DNA from: Globisporangium splendens
Taxonomy: Eukaryota; Oomycota; Peronosporomycetes; Pythiales; Pythiaceae
Length of the DNA stretch: 64,000 bases
NCBI GenBank assembly: GCA_006386115.1
Contig: VFIW01000111.1
Coordinates: 135,151-199,150 of the forward strand
Reading direction: 5' to 3'
Below are positions 45,190 to 57,110 of the stretch, piece by piece (the stretch's first letter is position 1; each line of letters starts with the position of its first letter). Both the position numbers and the translations under genes were made by a program. The notes under the pieces are model-generated. The model was not told the DNA's origin, made no database searches, and saw only the letters and a list, made by a program, of their open reading frames with translations.

Positions 45190-48100
45190 ACCTTGGCTGA
45201 GTCACGCGTCTTGGAGATAGAAAACTGTAGTCCACTGTCGCTGTTGCTTTTCTTTCCGATTCTGAATGACGCTTCAAAGCCGCTGAAATAGAAACCAGTT
45301 CTTGAACTTGGAGGTCAAAGCGTTTCCTTGCGTGGTCTTGCGCTCGACGTGATCGTCGTTTCTTCTTTGTCGTAACCTTCTTCGTGGGGCTCTCGTGTAG
45401 AATCGCATCAATTTTTTCCGCTCGTAATTGCTGGGCATCCACAGTTGAAAGGTTCGCATTGGTAGTAGTCATTTGAGGGGTACCAGTGCTACAATTTTGG
45501 GTAACTTCCGCCTCCTTCGGACTTGTTTCAGACCCATTTGACGTTATGCGCGGTGCCTCTATGTGCTTTGTGAACGCACTATCCACTGAGTTGAGTATGA
45601 GGTCAGAAATAGTGTTCAGGCTGCCAATTGGAACACTTTCATCAAAGTCAAATCGGGACGATGACTTGCACTTTTCACTTGGGGTTGCAATTGGCGACGA
45701 GCTTTCACGATGCGTGCCGATAGCCTCGTAGACTCTTGCACTCGCTGCACTGTGAATCTTCCTCCTGTTGATGTAGGAAAGCGTGGCTGATTGGGAAGTC
45801 GTGCTGCATCCACTCGCTAGACTGATACTAGCAGTTCGTGGTCGTCCAGAAGAAGGTGGCCGCAGATTCATAGTGGCATACTTGCCTGGACATTGTTGGT
45901 CCGACTTGTGTTTCTTTTCTTGCTCGTCACTCAGCTCGTCATCACCAATTGCGACTTCCTACAACGGACGCCATGGAAGACGCTGCTCTTGAAGAGTGTG
46001 CACCTTGGGCACGCATGGAGATCGTAATGGGTTGGTCTGGTGTTGGTTTTGGTGAGCCTGCTTCTCCGATGCAGACAGACGTTGGATATAGCCATAATTC
46101 ATCCACTCGCCTCGACGAATAGGCTCTACATACCCTAGTATTTGTTGCCCTTCGGCTTTCCTTGAAGCGGAGGTTCGCTCACTTGTAGCTCTGGATTGTG
46201 ATCGGTACTGAGCAAAGTCCCATGACGCTTTCATTTCGTCGGCGTCACGGGTTGTTTGGGCAACACGCATATCACTCCACTCGACACCCGCGAGCAATTT
46301 CGATTCTTCGTCAGATACTTCTTTCATCAACGCTTCGATGTACTCAGCTGTAGTGACATAATCTTCAGACGTTAGCTTGGCAGGCTCTTCTTTGTTGCCA
46401 CTTAACGAAGCCAGACTTTCTCGGGCTCCACCAGACGAGCTTGGTTTGTCTTTGCGTCTCCGCAATCGCTCTTGCATTAGCGCTTTTTACAACAAGAATA
46501 CAACTTGAAAAAGTGGTTTGGCGTACCTTAACGTCGTGTACCATTGTTTTGACAAAGTCGCATTGAGCTTTTGGACGCGAACGCTTGCTTTGGGGTGGAT
46601 CTCTTCTGGTTGTTTGACAACAAAGATGAACGAATGCGCTGTTGCCGATTCAGTATCGCCACCGCCAGCAAGCCCGTTCGTTGATGCTGTCGATGCTGGC
46701 GGTGTTGTCAGTGCCGCAATGACTGCAGCAGCCCCTGCTCCACCTCCAGACGTCGTATTCTGAATCAGAGACGTCTTTGGTGTCACGGCAAACGCATTGG
46801 TACGCTCTCGGTGGTCGACGATGAACAATCGAGTGCTCTGATGGTCGATTCGGCCGTACAAACTGTTGTCAGCACCATATTGTAGTAGGAACGGCTCTTG
46901 AGTAGTAGAAAAAAAAGCGTCAAAATCGGTGGAGCTGCTGGTATCGAAACTTGAGCACTTGTTTCACCCTCTATCAAGTTCTGGTTTGGGCGGCAAAGTT
47001 CTTGCTCATGACCGTCGACCAAACGTAAACAAGCATACAAAGTCAGCGTTCGTCGGCTAATCGAGTGATTTGGAATCAACAAAAGCGATGGTCGATCTCC
47101 CAGGTCACGAAATGTCCACAAAAACTGCTTCTCGAGCTCCATAAAGTGCGATTTGAGAGCAATCGTCTTTCTTCGGACACTTGTGCGACTGTCGCGTTCT
47201 CGGATAAGAAACTTTGCGCTGGTTGAGAGCTGCAGTTCCGCTGGCCTTTCACAAACGCAAAAAAGCAACGTATCGTAGGAGGCCAATGAAGTGACACTGC
47301 AAATCAAAAACATCGCCTACTTTTCGTTTCCCAGTAAAATCATAAGGACCATTGGTGCACCGAAAGCTTTGCCTTCAAATTCATCAATAAGAGACGGTCA
47401 GTCAGTCCATCAGATACTGGCAGCAATCAGCAAGACAGGGTTTACTTTCAACTCGTAGTACTGAGGCTTGAGTCGAAGCTGACACGCAGTCTTTCCAGTG
47501 GGATTTGTCGCCAAGAGACTTCTTCTTGATACTCATTGACTGGGATTTCACTTTCTCTCTCTGTGAACAGCGAAGTGGTTTGCGTCGAAGTTCGATACAC
47601 AGGAAGCGAGCACTGAAGACGCTTTGTCATAAGCTGGAGAAACTCGAGGCAGCCTTCGACCGAATCGTTCTGATTGAAATGCAATGCGTTAGCTCAATAC
47701 GTCGCGCCAATTCAGATATCATTTGACTTAATCCAAAGCACGCCGTTACCGTGCACGAAGTCGCAAGATCGATTAATGAAATCGCAAAGCCTTCAAAGCT
47801 GAGGCCGTAACTTCCGTACGCCTCAAATTCGCAATCTTTTTTCCAGTCCCTACCGGTTTGCTCTTGCGCTTCAAACTCAGGAATACCAGGAAACAACCAC
47901 AGCATTATATGGAAGGTAAACGAGTAGTACTTAGACTGCTCCAGCTCTTTCCATTCAGGGACCTGTACAACTCAATTGATCAGTTAGCGTTAGTCAGGCA
48001 AAAACTAACGCATCAAGCATATGTTTCGAAGGCGCACGTACATTTTTTCGGTAGTACTCTTGAGCATTTGAGTTCCCCAATCCTCCAGAATGGACCAGCG

Positions 48101-49055
48101 GCCAGCAAATATCCGAAATGAACCGCTTGATTTGCGGGTCAAAGTACGCTTTGATCGTTTTTCAAGCACTTTTCTATCGTTGTCGTCGTCCCCATCGCTA
48201 GTACCCGCATCAACTTTGTCGCCAGGCATCTCAGTGTGCTCTATTCGTCCAGCTATGGGGTCTTTTGGTGTCGTAGTCGCGAAGCTGTCTTGATCTTCGT
48301 ACTCGACAACAGCAGATGCGTCGGCATTCTCAGTTCCAGCTTCATGCAAAAACCGCAATCGTGGCTGGTATTTCGATCGCAGAAGCTCGTATCCCTGGCG
48401 CGTTCGAATGCTTTCCCTGCCTCTCTCCACTCTTCTTAGCAGAACGGCATTGTAGCAGTCCTGTAGATATTCTACTTCCAGCTCGCCAGGCTGCTCTGCA
48501 TCCTTCTCCTCAGCCATTGTCCAAAGTTGAGGTCGCAACCGCTACTAGCAGCGGCCAAACGACACGAATTCTGGTTCCCGAAATTAGATTCCCAAGCCAG
48601 TGCACGGCATAAACTGAAGGTCGGACTCTGCCTGATGAGTATGATGCAATGGAACGTCTGCAAGTGCCTCGGTGTCGTTTCGTGAAGCACGTGGTTTCAA
48701 TGGGTGCTGTCCCAGGATGGACTGATGCCACACGTCAAAAAGAAGCTTCACGAAAAAGCGGTATACAGCACTTGTTACAGCAGCCCTTTTGCTGAGTGAA
48801 CGCCGGTAGTTCTCCACATCTTCGACGGCGATATTAGTGATGCACTGGTTGACAGCATCATTGACACATCAAGATCTCCGTGTCGAACGAGTACACGCTC
48901 CGCACGGAATCGATTGCTTTGCACCTATGGGGACAATTCTTCGCTGGAGTGGCCATCTTGTCTACGATCTCGGGTATACGAGTGAGGATGATCTGCATTT
49001 CATTCGAAACCCAGTCGCATACATGAGTCCGCACGACATGTTTCCAGGGTAGATG
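45190..49055 (-). CDS. Exon-rich conserved gene of unknown function
   Basis: No single long frame covers this gene, but several minus-strand exons join cleanly. 48205-48517 (ATG 48517, MAEEKDAEQ) joins 48042-48148 over a 56-nt intron, then 47750-47962, then an exon starting at 47669. Splice motifs and phases agree at each of these. The joined protein reads DPQIKRFISDICWPLVH, EYYRKNVPEWKELEQSKYY, FTFHIMLWLFPGIPEFE and LSFEGFAISLIDLA. Further protein-like blocks follow: 47446-47520 (LATNPTGKTACQLRLKP), near 47330-47390 (FEGKAFGAPMVLMILLG), 46880-47300, 46490-46910, 45959-46477 and 45190-45960 (charged, Ser-rich, KKKRRSRRAQ). Upstream coding-like sequence between 48600 and 49055 may be 5' exons. 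I cannot name the family; the start and several internal junctions remain unresolved. Confidence 0.5.
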
Positions 49056-49380
49056 GCAACCGTAGTGTCAGCACTTGTCCGTTTTACAAGCATAAGCAGG
49101 CTGGCAGGTTCGCTACTGGAGAATAAGGTCCTGTCTTATCTGTGAGGTTGTAGCCTTCCTTTGCGTTTCATCCTACAATATCATCTGTCAGACGAGTAGC
49201 ACGAGTCCAGACAACAAATAAACACGCACACACTCAAGTAGCGGAAACTCGTCTCATTGTTTTCTTTTTGCCATTTTCGTCATGTGCTAGGATGAAAAAA
49301 AAGTGGGAGGAGTCTGCGCTTTGCATGCATCGTCTTCATCACAGCGTTTTGTAATGTGCTTTGCCTTCTTTCTTGTCTTT

Positions 49381-50037
49381 TTACAACGCCGACGAGAGTG
49401 ACGGAGTGTTTGGTTCCACTTCAATGATGGCTTCGATTTCCACCGCGACGTTCACAGGCAACGCGTTCGTTCCAACAGCGGAGCGCGCGTGTTTACCCTT
49501 GGCGCCAAAGATCTCCGCGAGTGCATCGGACGCACCATTGATGACCGCAGGCTGACCCGCGAAGCCGTCCACGCAGTTCACGAACCCCGTGAGCTTGACA
49601 ATGCGCTTGATGTGGTCAAGGTCTCCCAACTCCTCTATCAAACGCCAAATAATCATATATGTATCTGTCAGCTTCATGCATCCACAATGCGCGACACAAC
49701 AAATGGCTCACGTACTCTTGAGGGTGGCGAGGAGGCTGAACACGACGCGACGCGCCGCCGCGTAGCCTTCTTCTGGCGTCAGGTCCTTGCCCACCTTACC
49801 GATGATCAATTCGCCCGTCGCAGCCTGGGACACGTGGCCAGCTACAATACTCAACAACATTGGGAGAGTGTCAGCTTCGTGCATCGACACATTCATTCCA
49901 TAAGATGCAAAATAATGAAGCGCACCGGTGAAGATGAGGTCCCCCGTGCGCACAACGTTGACGTAGTTGCCCGCGGGGCTCGTGGGTGCCGGCAGCGCAT
50001 AGCCGAGCTCAGCGAGGCGGTCGTCGATCTTTCCCAT
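49381..50037 (-). CDS. RidA/YjgF family protein
   Basis: Exons 49926-50037, 49716-49841 and 49381-49634 (introns 84 and 81 nt, both GT-AG) join in phase to give 163 residues, the usual length of the longer YjgF subgroup. The start MGKIDDRLAELGY is followed by NYVNVVRTGDLIFTAGHVSQ, GKVGKDLTPEEGYAAAR, GFVNCVDGF and HARSAVGTNALPVNVAVEIEAI, which carries the conserved Arg. RidA proteins hydrolyse reactive enamine/imine intermediates released by PLP enzymes. The unspliced frame would insert 28 residues at the conserved glycine site, which supports the first intron. Confidence in the family is high. Confidence 0.9.
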
Positions 50038-50570
50038 TGCGTCTGCGGTTGTTGCACTTGGGGGAGGGCTTCAATGTGCGAGTGCGCAATGGCAGCGATG
50101 GTGCAGATCGCCCCAGTACTGCGATAGGGAAATACCTGTTAGTAGCAACGTATTCGATATGTTTCTTACTATCGTCTCCACTCAATGCCACAGGCATTTT
50201 CGGCCTAAAACCCTTTCATTGATTATTTGGCGAGCATCATTTACTATTTTACAGGGTATAGTAATATCGGGGGAAACCTTCCTTCGTGGTGTCTCTGGAA
50301 CAGGTTGAGCGCTGGATGAGTGTGGGTCACGTGTGGCTGCCATTTTTCCTCCAACCATACAGCAGAGAAAAATCCATACTGTAATATTACTGGGTTAAAA
50401 GCGTATTTGTTTATGGCCAATCTACGGGGTTAACATGAGATATTCCCTCTTCTGATTCGCTAAAATGTTTGATAGATAACGCAAGCAGCCCACCGCAATA
50501 GAGCGCCCTGCGTCAACTGCCCGAATGCGAATCGCAGCAAGCAGGAAGCGACCGCCAGAGAAGCAGGAGG

Positions 50571-51236
50571 ATGTTGCGTCTCGTGCAGCGCTCCGTGCGC
50601 GCGTCTGCCGCCAAGCACAGCAGCAACAGCAGCACTCACGCGTCGTCGCTGTGGCGGAATCGCGGTGCACGCTGGATCTCGAACGTCGTCGTGACGCGCG
50701 ACGACGGGCTCCCGGACTTGATCATCACGCCGTTGGCCGCCAAGGTACGAACCGATTTGGGAAGCGTTGATGCGAAATGCATGGCTGTATTGCTCTGGAA
50801 ATGAACTAACGTACTGCTTGTGCGTACTGTATGTTTGCAGAAATTGGTGGAGGCGTCGAAGAAGCAGAACGCGCCGCAGTTGATGCTGCGCGTCGCGGTC
50901 GAAGGCGGCGGGTGCTCAGGGTTTAAATATGTATACGAGTTCGAGCAGACCGAGGCCGACGAAGAGGAAGACGTGTACGCTGCCACTCTTTGCCGTCATT
51001 ATGTGGCGCTGAAGTATTTGTTGCGCTGACTGCGATGTATATTATGAATTTGTCTGTGCAGTGTGTTTGAGAAAGACGGTGGCAAGGTGGTGATAGACAA
51101 AGAATCGCTGGAGTTTGTGCGCGGCAGCACCGTGGACTTCGAGCAAGAGCTGATCCGAAGTGCGTTCGTGGTGATCAACAACCCGCGAGCCGTGAGCGGC
51201 TGTGGCTGCGGCACCTCGTTCGACCTCAAGGACTAG
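50571..51236 (+). CDS. ISCA2: A-type iron-sulfur cluster assembly protein, ISCA2-like
   Basis: Exons 50571-50744, 50841-50974 and 51062-51236 join in phase to give 160 residues. The first 45 residues are Arg/Ser-rich without acids, a mitochondrial targeting sequence. The core has [23 protein letters not shown] and the C-terminal SGCGCGTSF, providing the three conserved cysteines (CxnCxC). ISCA1/ISCA2/IBA57 mature 4Fe-4S clusters for mitochondrial enzymes. QELIRSAF and the conserved NNPxA segment favour ISCA2 over ISCA1. The stop lies 144 bp from the end of the convergent ATG16 gene. Confidence 0.9.
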
Positions 51237-51379
51237 ACTATGGACGTGAAGAAATGGTTTGTGGAGAGCTCTCGACAACATCACCATACTAACACACAAA
51301 ATCAAACGACCGTAGTCTCTTTTTTTCACTCTTTATACGGCTCACATATACTCATAAAACCTCCGCTGCTTTCACATTT

Positions 51380-53029
51380 TCACTCCCAGAGCACCAGGAA
51401 CCCATTCTTATCGCAGGACGCGATGCCCTCGCCATCGGGTCGCCAGATGCAGCACGCGATCGCGCCATGGTGGCCCACATGGTGCTCCTTTTCCAGTTTC
51501 CCCGTGCGCGTGTTCCAGATGAACAGCGAGCCGGAGGAGCTGCCGGCCGCGGCGTACAGCCCGTCGGGGCTCAGCGACGCCTTGCACCAATCGAAGCCAC
51601 ATTGGTACCCGGGGTGCTGCAGCGTCATCACCTTCTCGTACATGCGTGGATCAATCACGTGCAGCTTGTGGTCGCGCGAGTTCGAGAGCAACTGGTTCCC
51701 ATTTTGCGAGAAACTCACCGAGGTGCACTGATCTTGATGGAGATCTTTCATCTCGTGGATGATGTGCTTGGTGCGCGTGTCCCAGAAGCGCACGACGCCG
51801 TCCTGATGCGCGCTCGCAAACTGTCCGCCGAGCGTCATCGCGATGTCGTTGCAGCTCGACTGGCAGTTGATCGTCTGCAGACTCCGCCCTTTTGTGATGT
51901 CCCAGACGCGCATGGAGCGGTCTGACGAGCCTGTGATCACTTCGGTCGGGGACACGCGCGAGAACTCGCCTGCGAGCACTTTGCCCTTGTGACCCACCAG
52001 CGTCTGGTACACGCGGCCGGTGCCTACGCGCCAAATAAAGCACTTGCGGTCACAGCCCGTGCCGAGCACGAACTCGCCATCCTCGGACCCACGAACACAG
52101 AGCAAAGGATGCGCCGTGCCCACACCGCGGTATTCCCCCATCGGGCGGCATGTCGACGCCTCCCATGCGCGCACGGTTCCGTCGCTGCTGCCGCTGAAGA
52201 GGATCTTGCCTGAAGCATTGAAGCTGACGGAGTTGACTTCGGTTGCATGGGCGCGAATTGAATACGCCACCCTCGCGACCAAAATGGACGTGTTCTTGAT
52301 GTTCGAGTCGATGAACAAATGGCTCATGTTCTCGGCCATTTCCTGCGACGCCATCGAGTTACTAGGTGGCAGCAAGGATTTAGAATCGTCACTATTTTGG
52401 CCTCCTCTCTTGATATAATCTCCAGCCTCGTGCGCCGCGAGCCATTCCTGCATGATGACGCTTTTCCGCAGCAACTGCGCCTCGAGTTGTGCGATGCGCT
52501 CCCGCAAAGACGCGTTGTCGCTCTCGGTTTTCTCCAGCAGCACGCGGTGGCGCGCGAGCTCTTCGCGCACGAGGTGCAGCGCGGCGTCCAGTTCCTTGAT
52601 CACGCGGTCTTTCTCCTCGTTCAGCAGCATCTCCTCCTCCAGACGCTTGGTGAAGAACTGCAGCTGCTTCTCCCACTGGTCCTGCGCCTGCAGCAGCTCC
52701 TTGCTCTCGTTCACCAGGTGCAGCTGGTTGCCTGCATACTCTGCGAGCTGCGCGTTCTTGTCGCTCAACTCACGCTCGAGGTGCTGGATCGTCGAGAGGT
52801 ACTTTTGCGCCACGGCGTCGATCTGCGATTGCGGGTCTCCAGAGGACCCATTTGGGTTCGTGAGCTGCACGCTGGCGCCCAAGCTAGTCGACGACGCCGA
52901 CAGCGTGTGGCGGAAGAGCAGCTGCTGGTACGCGCCGACGAGGTCCGCGAAGAAGCCCACTTCGCGCCGGTTGCGCTCGTCCAGCAGCGCCAGCGCCTCA
53001 CGCTCGAACCAGCCGCTCTGCTGCTGCAT
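51380..53029 (-). CDS. ATG16: ATG16-like autophagy protein
   Basis: A single exon from ATG 53029 (MQQQSGWFER) gives 549 residues; the frame is open upstream to 53377, but that stretch is Leu-rich junk without conservation. The first 40 residues (W..EAL..L..R, FFADLVGAYQQLL) match the ATG5-binding helix of ATG16. Residues about 85-210 form a coiled coil. Seven WD40-type repeats fill about 260-549 (for example SGSSDGTVRAWE, TGSSDRSMRVWD, SHNSRDHKL-like blades, IWRPDGEGIAS). ATG16 scaffolds the ATG12-ATG5 ligase that lipidates ATG8 on autophagosomal and endolysosomal membranes. The domain order equals that of animal ATG16L1 rather than the WD40-less yeast protein. Confidence 0.85.
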   Translation of the reverse strand: MQQQSGWFEREALALLDERNRREVGFFADLVGAYQQLLFRHTLSASSTSLGASVQLTNPNGSSGDPQSQIDAVAQKYLSTIQHLERELSDKNAQLAEYAGNQLHLVNESKELLQAQDQWEKQLQFFTKRLEEEMLLNEEKDRVIKELDAALHLVREELARHRVLLEKTESDNASLRERIAQLEAQLLRKSVIMQEWLAAHEAGDYIKRGGQNSDDSKSLLPPSNSMASQEMAENMSHLFIDSNIKNTSILVARVAYSIRAHATEVNSVSFNASGKILFSGSSDGTVRAWEASTCRPMGEYRGVGTAHPLLCVRGSEDGEFVLGTGCDRKCFIWRVGTGRVYQTLVGHKGKVLAGEFSRVSPTEVITGSSDRSMRVWDITKGRSLQTINCQSSCNDIAMTLGGQFASAHQDGVVRFWDTRTKHIIHEMKDLHQDQCTSVSFSQNGNQLLSNSRDHKLHVIDPRMYEKVMTLQHPGYQCGFDWCKASLSPDGLYAAAGSSSGSLFIWNTRTGKLEKEHHVGHHGAIACCIWRPDGEGIASCDKNGFLVLWE

Positions 53030-53379
53030 ATTCGTCTCGTTTCTGTATTGGCTCTGCGAAAGAAGCAGAAGCAAAAGAAAGACCTCTCCAATTGCATTGG
53101 CTTGGAAAAGGGAAAGTTTGCAAATACTGGGGTTATGCGGTAAGAGAGACGAGCAGGTGTAAACTTCGCACAATGCGCACTTAGTGATTCCAAGTGGCTG
53201 CATTTTCGTAAATTTGTGACTGCCATCGAGCACGATCTGGAAGCGATGAACTCGACCGAGCCTCGATGCTAGAGAAACGCGGCATGCGCATCCAGAAAGT
53301 GGCCATGCCCAGTATCGTTCGTATCTCGCCGGCGGAATCTTCGCAGCTAACACCAAGGTGCCTCGCTCTCGTACCAATG

Positions 53380-54330
53380 GAACGAGAGGACTCGCTGACG
53401 AAGTTGACTCGTTCCACAGCAGGGGGTGATTAGTTTGCTACTCCTCGTGCTACCATGGTCAATGCTCTCAGTAATGAACGAGAATTCGCTTCTGCACAGG
53501 GTACTGGATACTAGTTTGCTGCTTGAACTTGCTGGTTCAAGCGCCATCGACGGTACCATGTGGGTCCAGACACTGCAGAGCTGATCGGGGGTCATTTCGC
53601 TCACGACTGGATAGCACTTCGCGTTTGGGAGAGAGTGCAAAATCGCCAATGGAATAGCATACACCAGTGCGACCGCCGACTCGATGTATTCGACGAGAAG
53701 CGTAGCTTCACATTTCCCGAGCAAGTGGAGCGTCTTGTTCATGTCTTCCGTTTGCGCATTTTTGTCCAGTCGCAACTGTGGAGAAGCGCAGGAAACAGGC
53801 GTGATCTACCAGCACCCGTTGCAACTGCTAAATCAGTGTCATTTCCTCGGCAAATAGTGTCATCTCTCTCATTGACTGGACTTGAAACCTGGCTGCGGTT
53901 GTCAAGTCGAGCGCTCGGGACTTCGTGAGCAGCGTCACGCAGTGTGACAGCAGTTCTTTCGACTGGATCTCCCCGTGACGTCGCTGACCTCGCTCATAAG
54001 TTGATCAAGCTTTCGCGCCGTGCAGATGTTCTGAACTGCGTCAATCGCAGTGATCTCCGCGGTCGTGCACACTGATCCAGAGCTTTGCGTACACTTGGTC
54101 TGGAACAGCGCGTTGAAGAGGTCGACGGTCGTGGCCACGGATGGCACGAGTCAGCGCTCAAGACCTTCCGTATCAGGTTTTTGAGTCCGATCTTGATGAC
54201 TGGCAGCACGAAGATAAACGCAAACTGGTGGACATTTATGACGGACAGAGTTGGAAACGCAGAGTGCTTAGCGAGCAGCCTCGCGTGCCCGACATATTCC
54301 CTGGCTTGAAGTTCCTGTCTCCGGCAGTGG
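53380..54330 (-). pseudogene. Decayed copy of the membrane protein gene at 5.1-6.8 kb
   Basis: Minus-strand pieces in several frames match the gene at 5076-6782 in order. HQFAFIFVLPVIKI (near 54200) corresponds to its QQLAFVTLLPLIKA. ATTVDLFNALFQTKC (near 54130) corresponds to ASVDLFDALYTTKC. LVEYIESAVALVYA (near 53680) corresponds to LVEYIETAVPFFYA. Frameshifts and stops separate the pieces, so no functional protein is possible. Confidence 0.65.
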
Positions 54331-55558
54331 GAGCGGCAGCGGACGATTGTTGCGCAAGGCACAGGAGGCCGATCAGGGTACTTTGGTAGCAAATCTTCAT
54401 GCTCCGATGGGATGCTCGTGAGGCTGGACGGAGCGCTTCTTTCTTTCCTGAGCTTGCTGAGTTTTGGCTTTTGAGTTGCTGCAAACGATGCAAATTGGAT
54501 TGTGAGATAGCAAGTTGGGCTCCGCGATCTGTTTGTTGGGAACAAGAGCAGGCGCTCTCGCATTCTGAGGTAGATAAAAGACAACGCAACTTCCCTTAAA
54601 ATACTGGAGCCGCATCAGAACGAATCCATATTCGAAGACGACCTGAATTTTGTCGCTTCTTATGCAGTGCAACTGCACCCATGACTGTAATTGGAGCCAA
54701 CTCTGAGTTCTGATCTTCAGCGCAACTTCTTTAGTTTCGAGTTTGAGCTGCTGAGGTTATCATGTTTGCTCTTCCAGACGGTCAAGAGTGAGACGATCTT
54801 GAACCGCGACAGCCACGCAAACATGAGGTCAGCTTGCAGGTAGTAGCTCTGCCTAATTCGCATTTGTGTTGTGATTCTCCATCGCGCACGTGATCACGTT
54901 TGCACACCATGACAGCTCTGCAAACGAATGGCGGTACAACAAGTTGAAGTTGGCTCGTATGGTCGCTGAGGACGACGCCCACATGCGAGTGATCGCAATT
55001 GCTCAGAACGTGACCAGCAGCCTGTGCGTTGTCCCAGATTCCCAGTCGTTTCACGTTTTCAGGCTTGGACTTTGACTCGAGCATCGCTTCGACTGGGATA
55101 TTAATCATCGCATGACGATGCCCGCAAACGAGCGCTTAGTACCTCGAGGATACTATTACTTCACGCATCACGAATCCAGGTCATGCGCAGGAACTGCTCT
55201 CAATGGGGTCGTCAATAACTCGGCAACAGGATATAAAAAGCAGACTCGTTGGGCTCCAGTAAACTTCCGCGAAATGACGTGTGCGTTTTGTGGTATCGGA
55301 GGCTCGTAAGCCGTGATCGCGCATTGTTTTTCCTCTGTGACGCCCACTGCTCCTGTCCTCACTCCGACAGACTGGCCGACTAACTGCGCTCGATAGGAAA
55401 CTGAAAAGGCTGAGCGCTCACTCATGTCTTCACAAAGCACAGCGGCACGCCACGCGCCTATTTTTGAATAAGGCTTCCTCGGTTTTGTTGCAGGGCGAAC
55501 GCCATCGACGCGTCCATGCACCCGCTAGTTGAAGCAGCAATTTCTTAACGTCTTGAAG
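54331..55558. other. Intergenic, no gene seen
   Basis: Short frames on both strands without domains. It may include further unrecognisable remains of the membrane protein pseudogene at its left edge. Confidence 0.45.
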
Positions 55559-57110
55559 ATGGCGACACATACGCGCGTCGTGCCAGCAATGTGCGACAAG
55601 ATGCTTCTCTACAAACTCGAGCTCATGCACTCGCTCCCGGTCCTCGATCTTCGGCGCACGCCCTCCGCGTACCTGCTCACGCGCAACAGCAACATTCGAC
55701 TCTTGCGCTGGCTAAAGCGCAAGTACAGGCACGTGAGCTGCCTGCGCCGCCTCGGGGCTGTGCTCACGCTGGTTATCATCGCCGCGCCACGCGATGTCGG
55801 CGTGGTTCTGGTCATCCCAGCGGTGGTCTATTCTGTGACCGCGCTCTGTTGCACATTCGCGACCCTGAGTCTAGGCATGGTGCGCATCGTGATGCAGCAG
55901 TACGAATTCTGGTTCTTCTCGGGCATGAACGTCGCAAATTGGTCGCTGTTGGTGTACTTCTTGCACGATTTTCGAATGCTGAGTCTTGTTGCGCCGCACC
56001 TCGCAGTGGAACTCCGGATCCTCATGGACGCCAACTTTCGCACGTTTGTCTCGCATGTGAAGAACTGCTGTCTGGTGGAAATCCCTATCCTGCTCGTCAT
56101 CATGGTCGTCGTTGCAGCACAGCTGATCGACGTCAGGGATGGCGGAAGACTCACGTACGTATCAATCGCGAAAATCAATCTGGCGCTCGTCGACTTGTTC
56201 CTGAACACACACATGACCGTCATCGTGTTCACGATGCACAAGGCGTACAATAAGCGGAAGCTGCTCGACGTACGCAACGCTGGCTGCAAAAGCGTACAGT
56301 GCATGATCTTTCGAGAGAAATTGATTCTTCGGCGAGTCGAGTATGGCGGTGATGTGCAATCGACACCGTCAACGTCAACGACAACTGGCCACCACAAACG
56401 GAGCGGAGTGCTCAAGCAGCTCGGAGTTTCGTCGCCAGAGCTCTTCTTCGCGTCAAAGAACCGCCAAATGAATCACCACCATCAAATCTCGTTGGTGGCC
56501 ATGCGACTGAGCACGATCGACGCCCAGAGAACCGCCTTGCCATTCTGGTCGATCGCCTCCAGCTGTCGGTGGCAACGCTCGCGCTCGTGTACTTGCGCGG
56601 ACTCGCGGACCTAGTGCTCTCCATGGTGTCTCTCAGCCTCGCACCGCCAGACGGCCATCTCGCGATGTCAACGAAGACATGGTACGTGCCCATTGAGGCA
56701 CTGGTGCGCAGCGGCTACTTCTGTGCACTCTTCGCGTGCACCTGCCAGCCGAATTGGTGCGCGCGTTGTTCGAAAGTCGGGTTTCTGTTCTCGTTGGTGC
56801 AGTTCACCATCGCGTGCGTGTGTCTGGCCGACATGATGGCGTGGGACTACCGCTGCTGCGCGAGCGGCGCCATGGGGCTCTGGTTCCACTGGATCCTGCT
56901 GCAGGATGCAATCACGCCGCCAGTGAAGCAGCAGCTACGCTTCCACAAGTGCTACGCGATCCCCGTGATCATCGCAGTCTGGGTCTGCATTGCCGACGCC
57001 GTGTACGCGGTCGTCGCCGTCGACGTTCTCGATTCGAAACTGAGTCTGCAGTCGCTGATCCAGTGGCGACTCGGCCACCGCGAGTTCTCTTTGAACACCA
57101 AGAGCTCGTT
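55559..57110 (+). pseudogene. Multi-pass membrane protein with DANFRTF motif, frameshifted (copy +)
   Basis: From ATG 55559 (MATHTRVVP) the frame is open to about 56527 and encodes five or six hydrophobic spans, with RIVMQQYEFWFFSGMN, ILMDANFRTFVSHV and a cytosolic KAYNKRKLLDVRN segment. There the coding signal moves to another frame (LAILVDRLQLSVATLALVYLRG), which carries four or more further spans to about 57110. A one-base shift near 56527 explains this best, as I see no intron that joins the two. The frame then runs on into the antisense of the neighbouring inverted copy and has no stop of its own. Unknown function; lineage-specific family. Confidence 0.55.

Noticed and set aside
48837..49052. 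Plus-strand frame of 71 codons
   Set aside because: It is antisense to protein-like minus-strand sequence (WKHVVRTHVCDW, IDSVRSVYSFDTE) that probably belongs to the exon-rich gene.
52319..53162. Two long plus-strand frames opposite ATG16
   Set aside because: They mirror the coiled-coil coding strand of ATG16; their Leu/Arg-rich and Ser-rich products are typical shadows.
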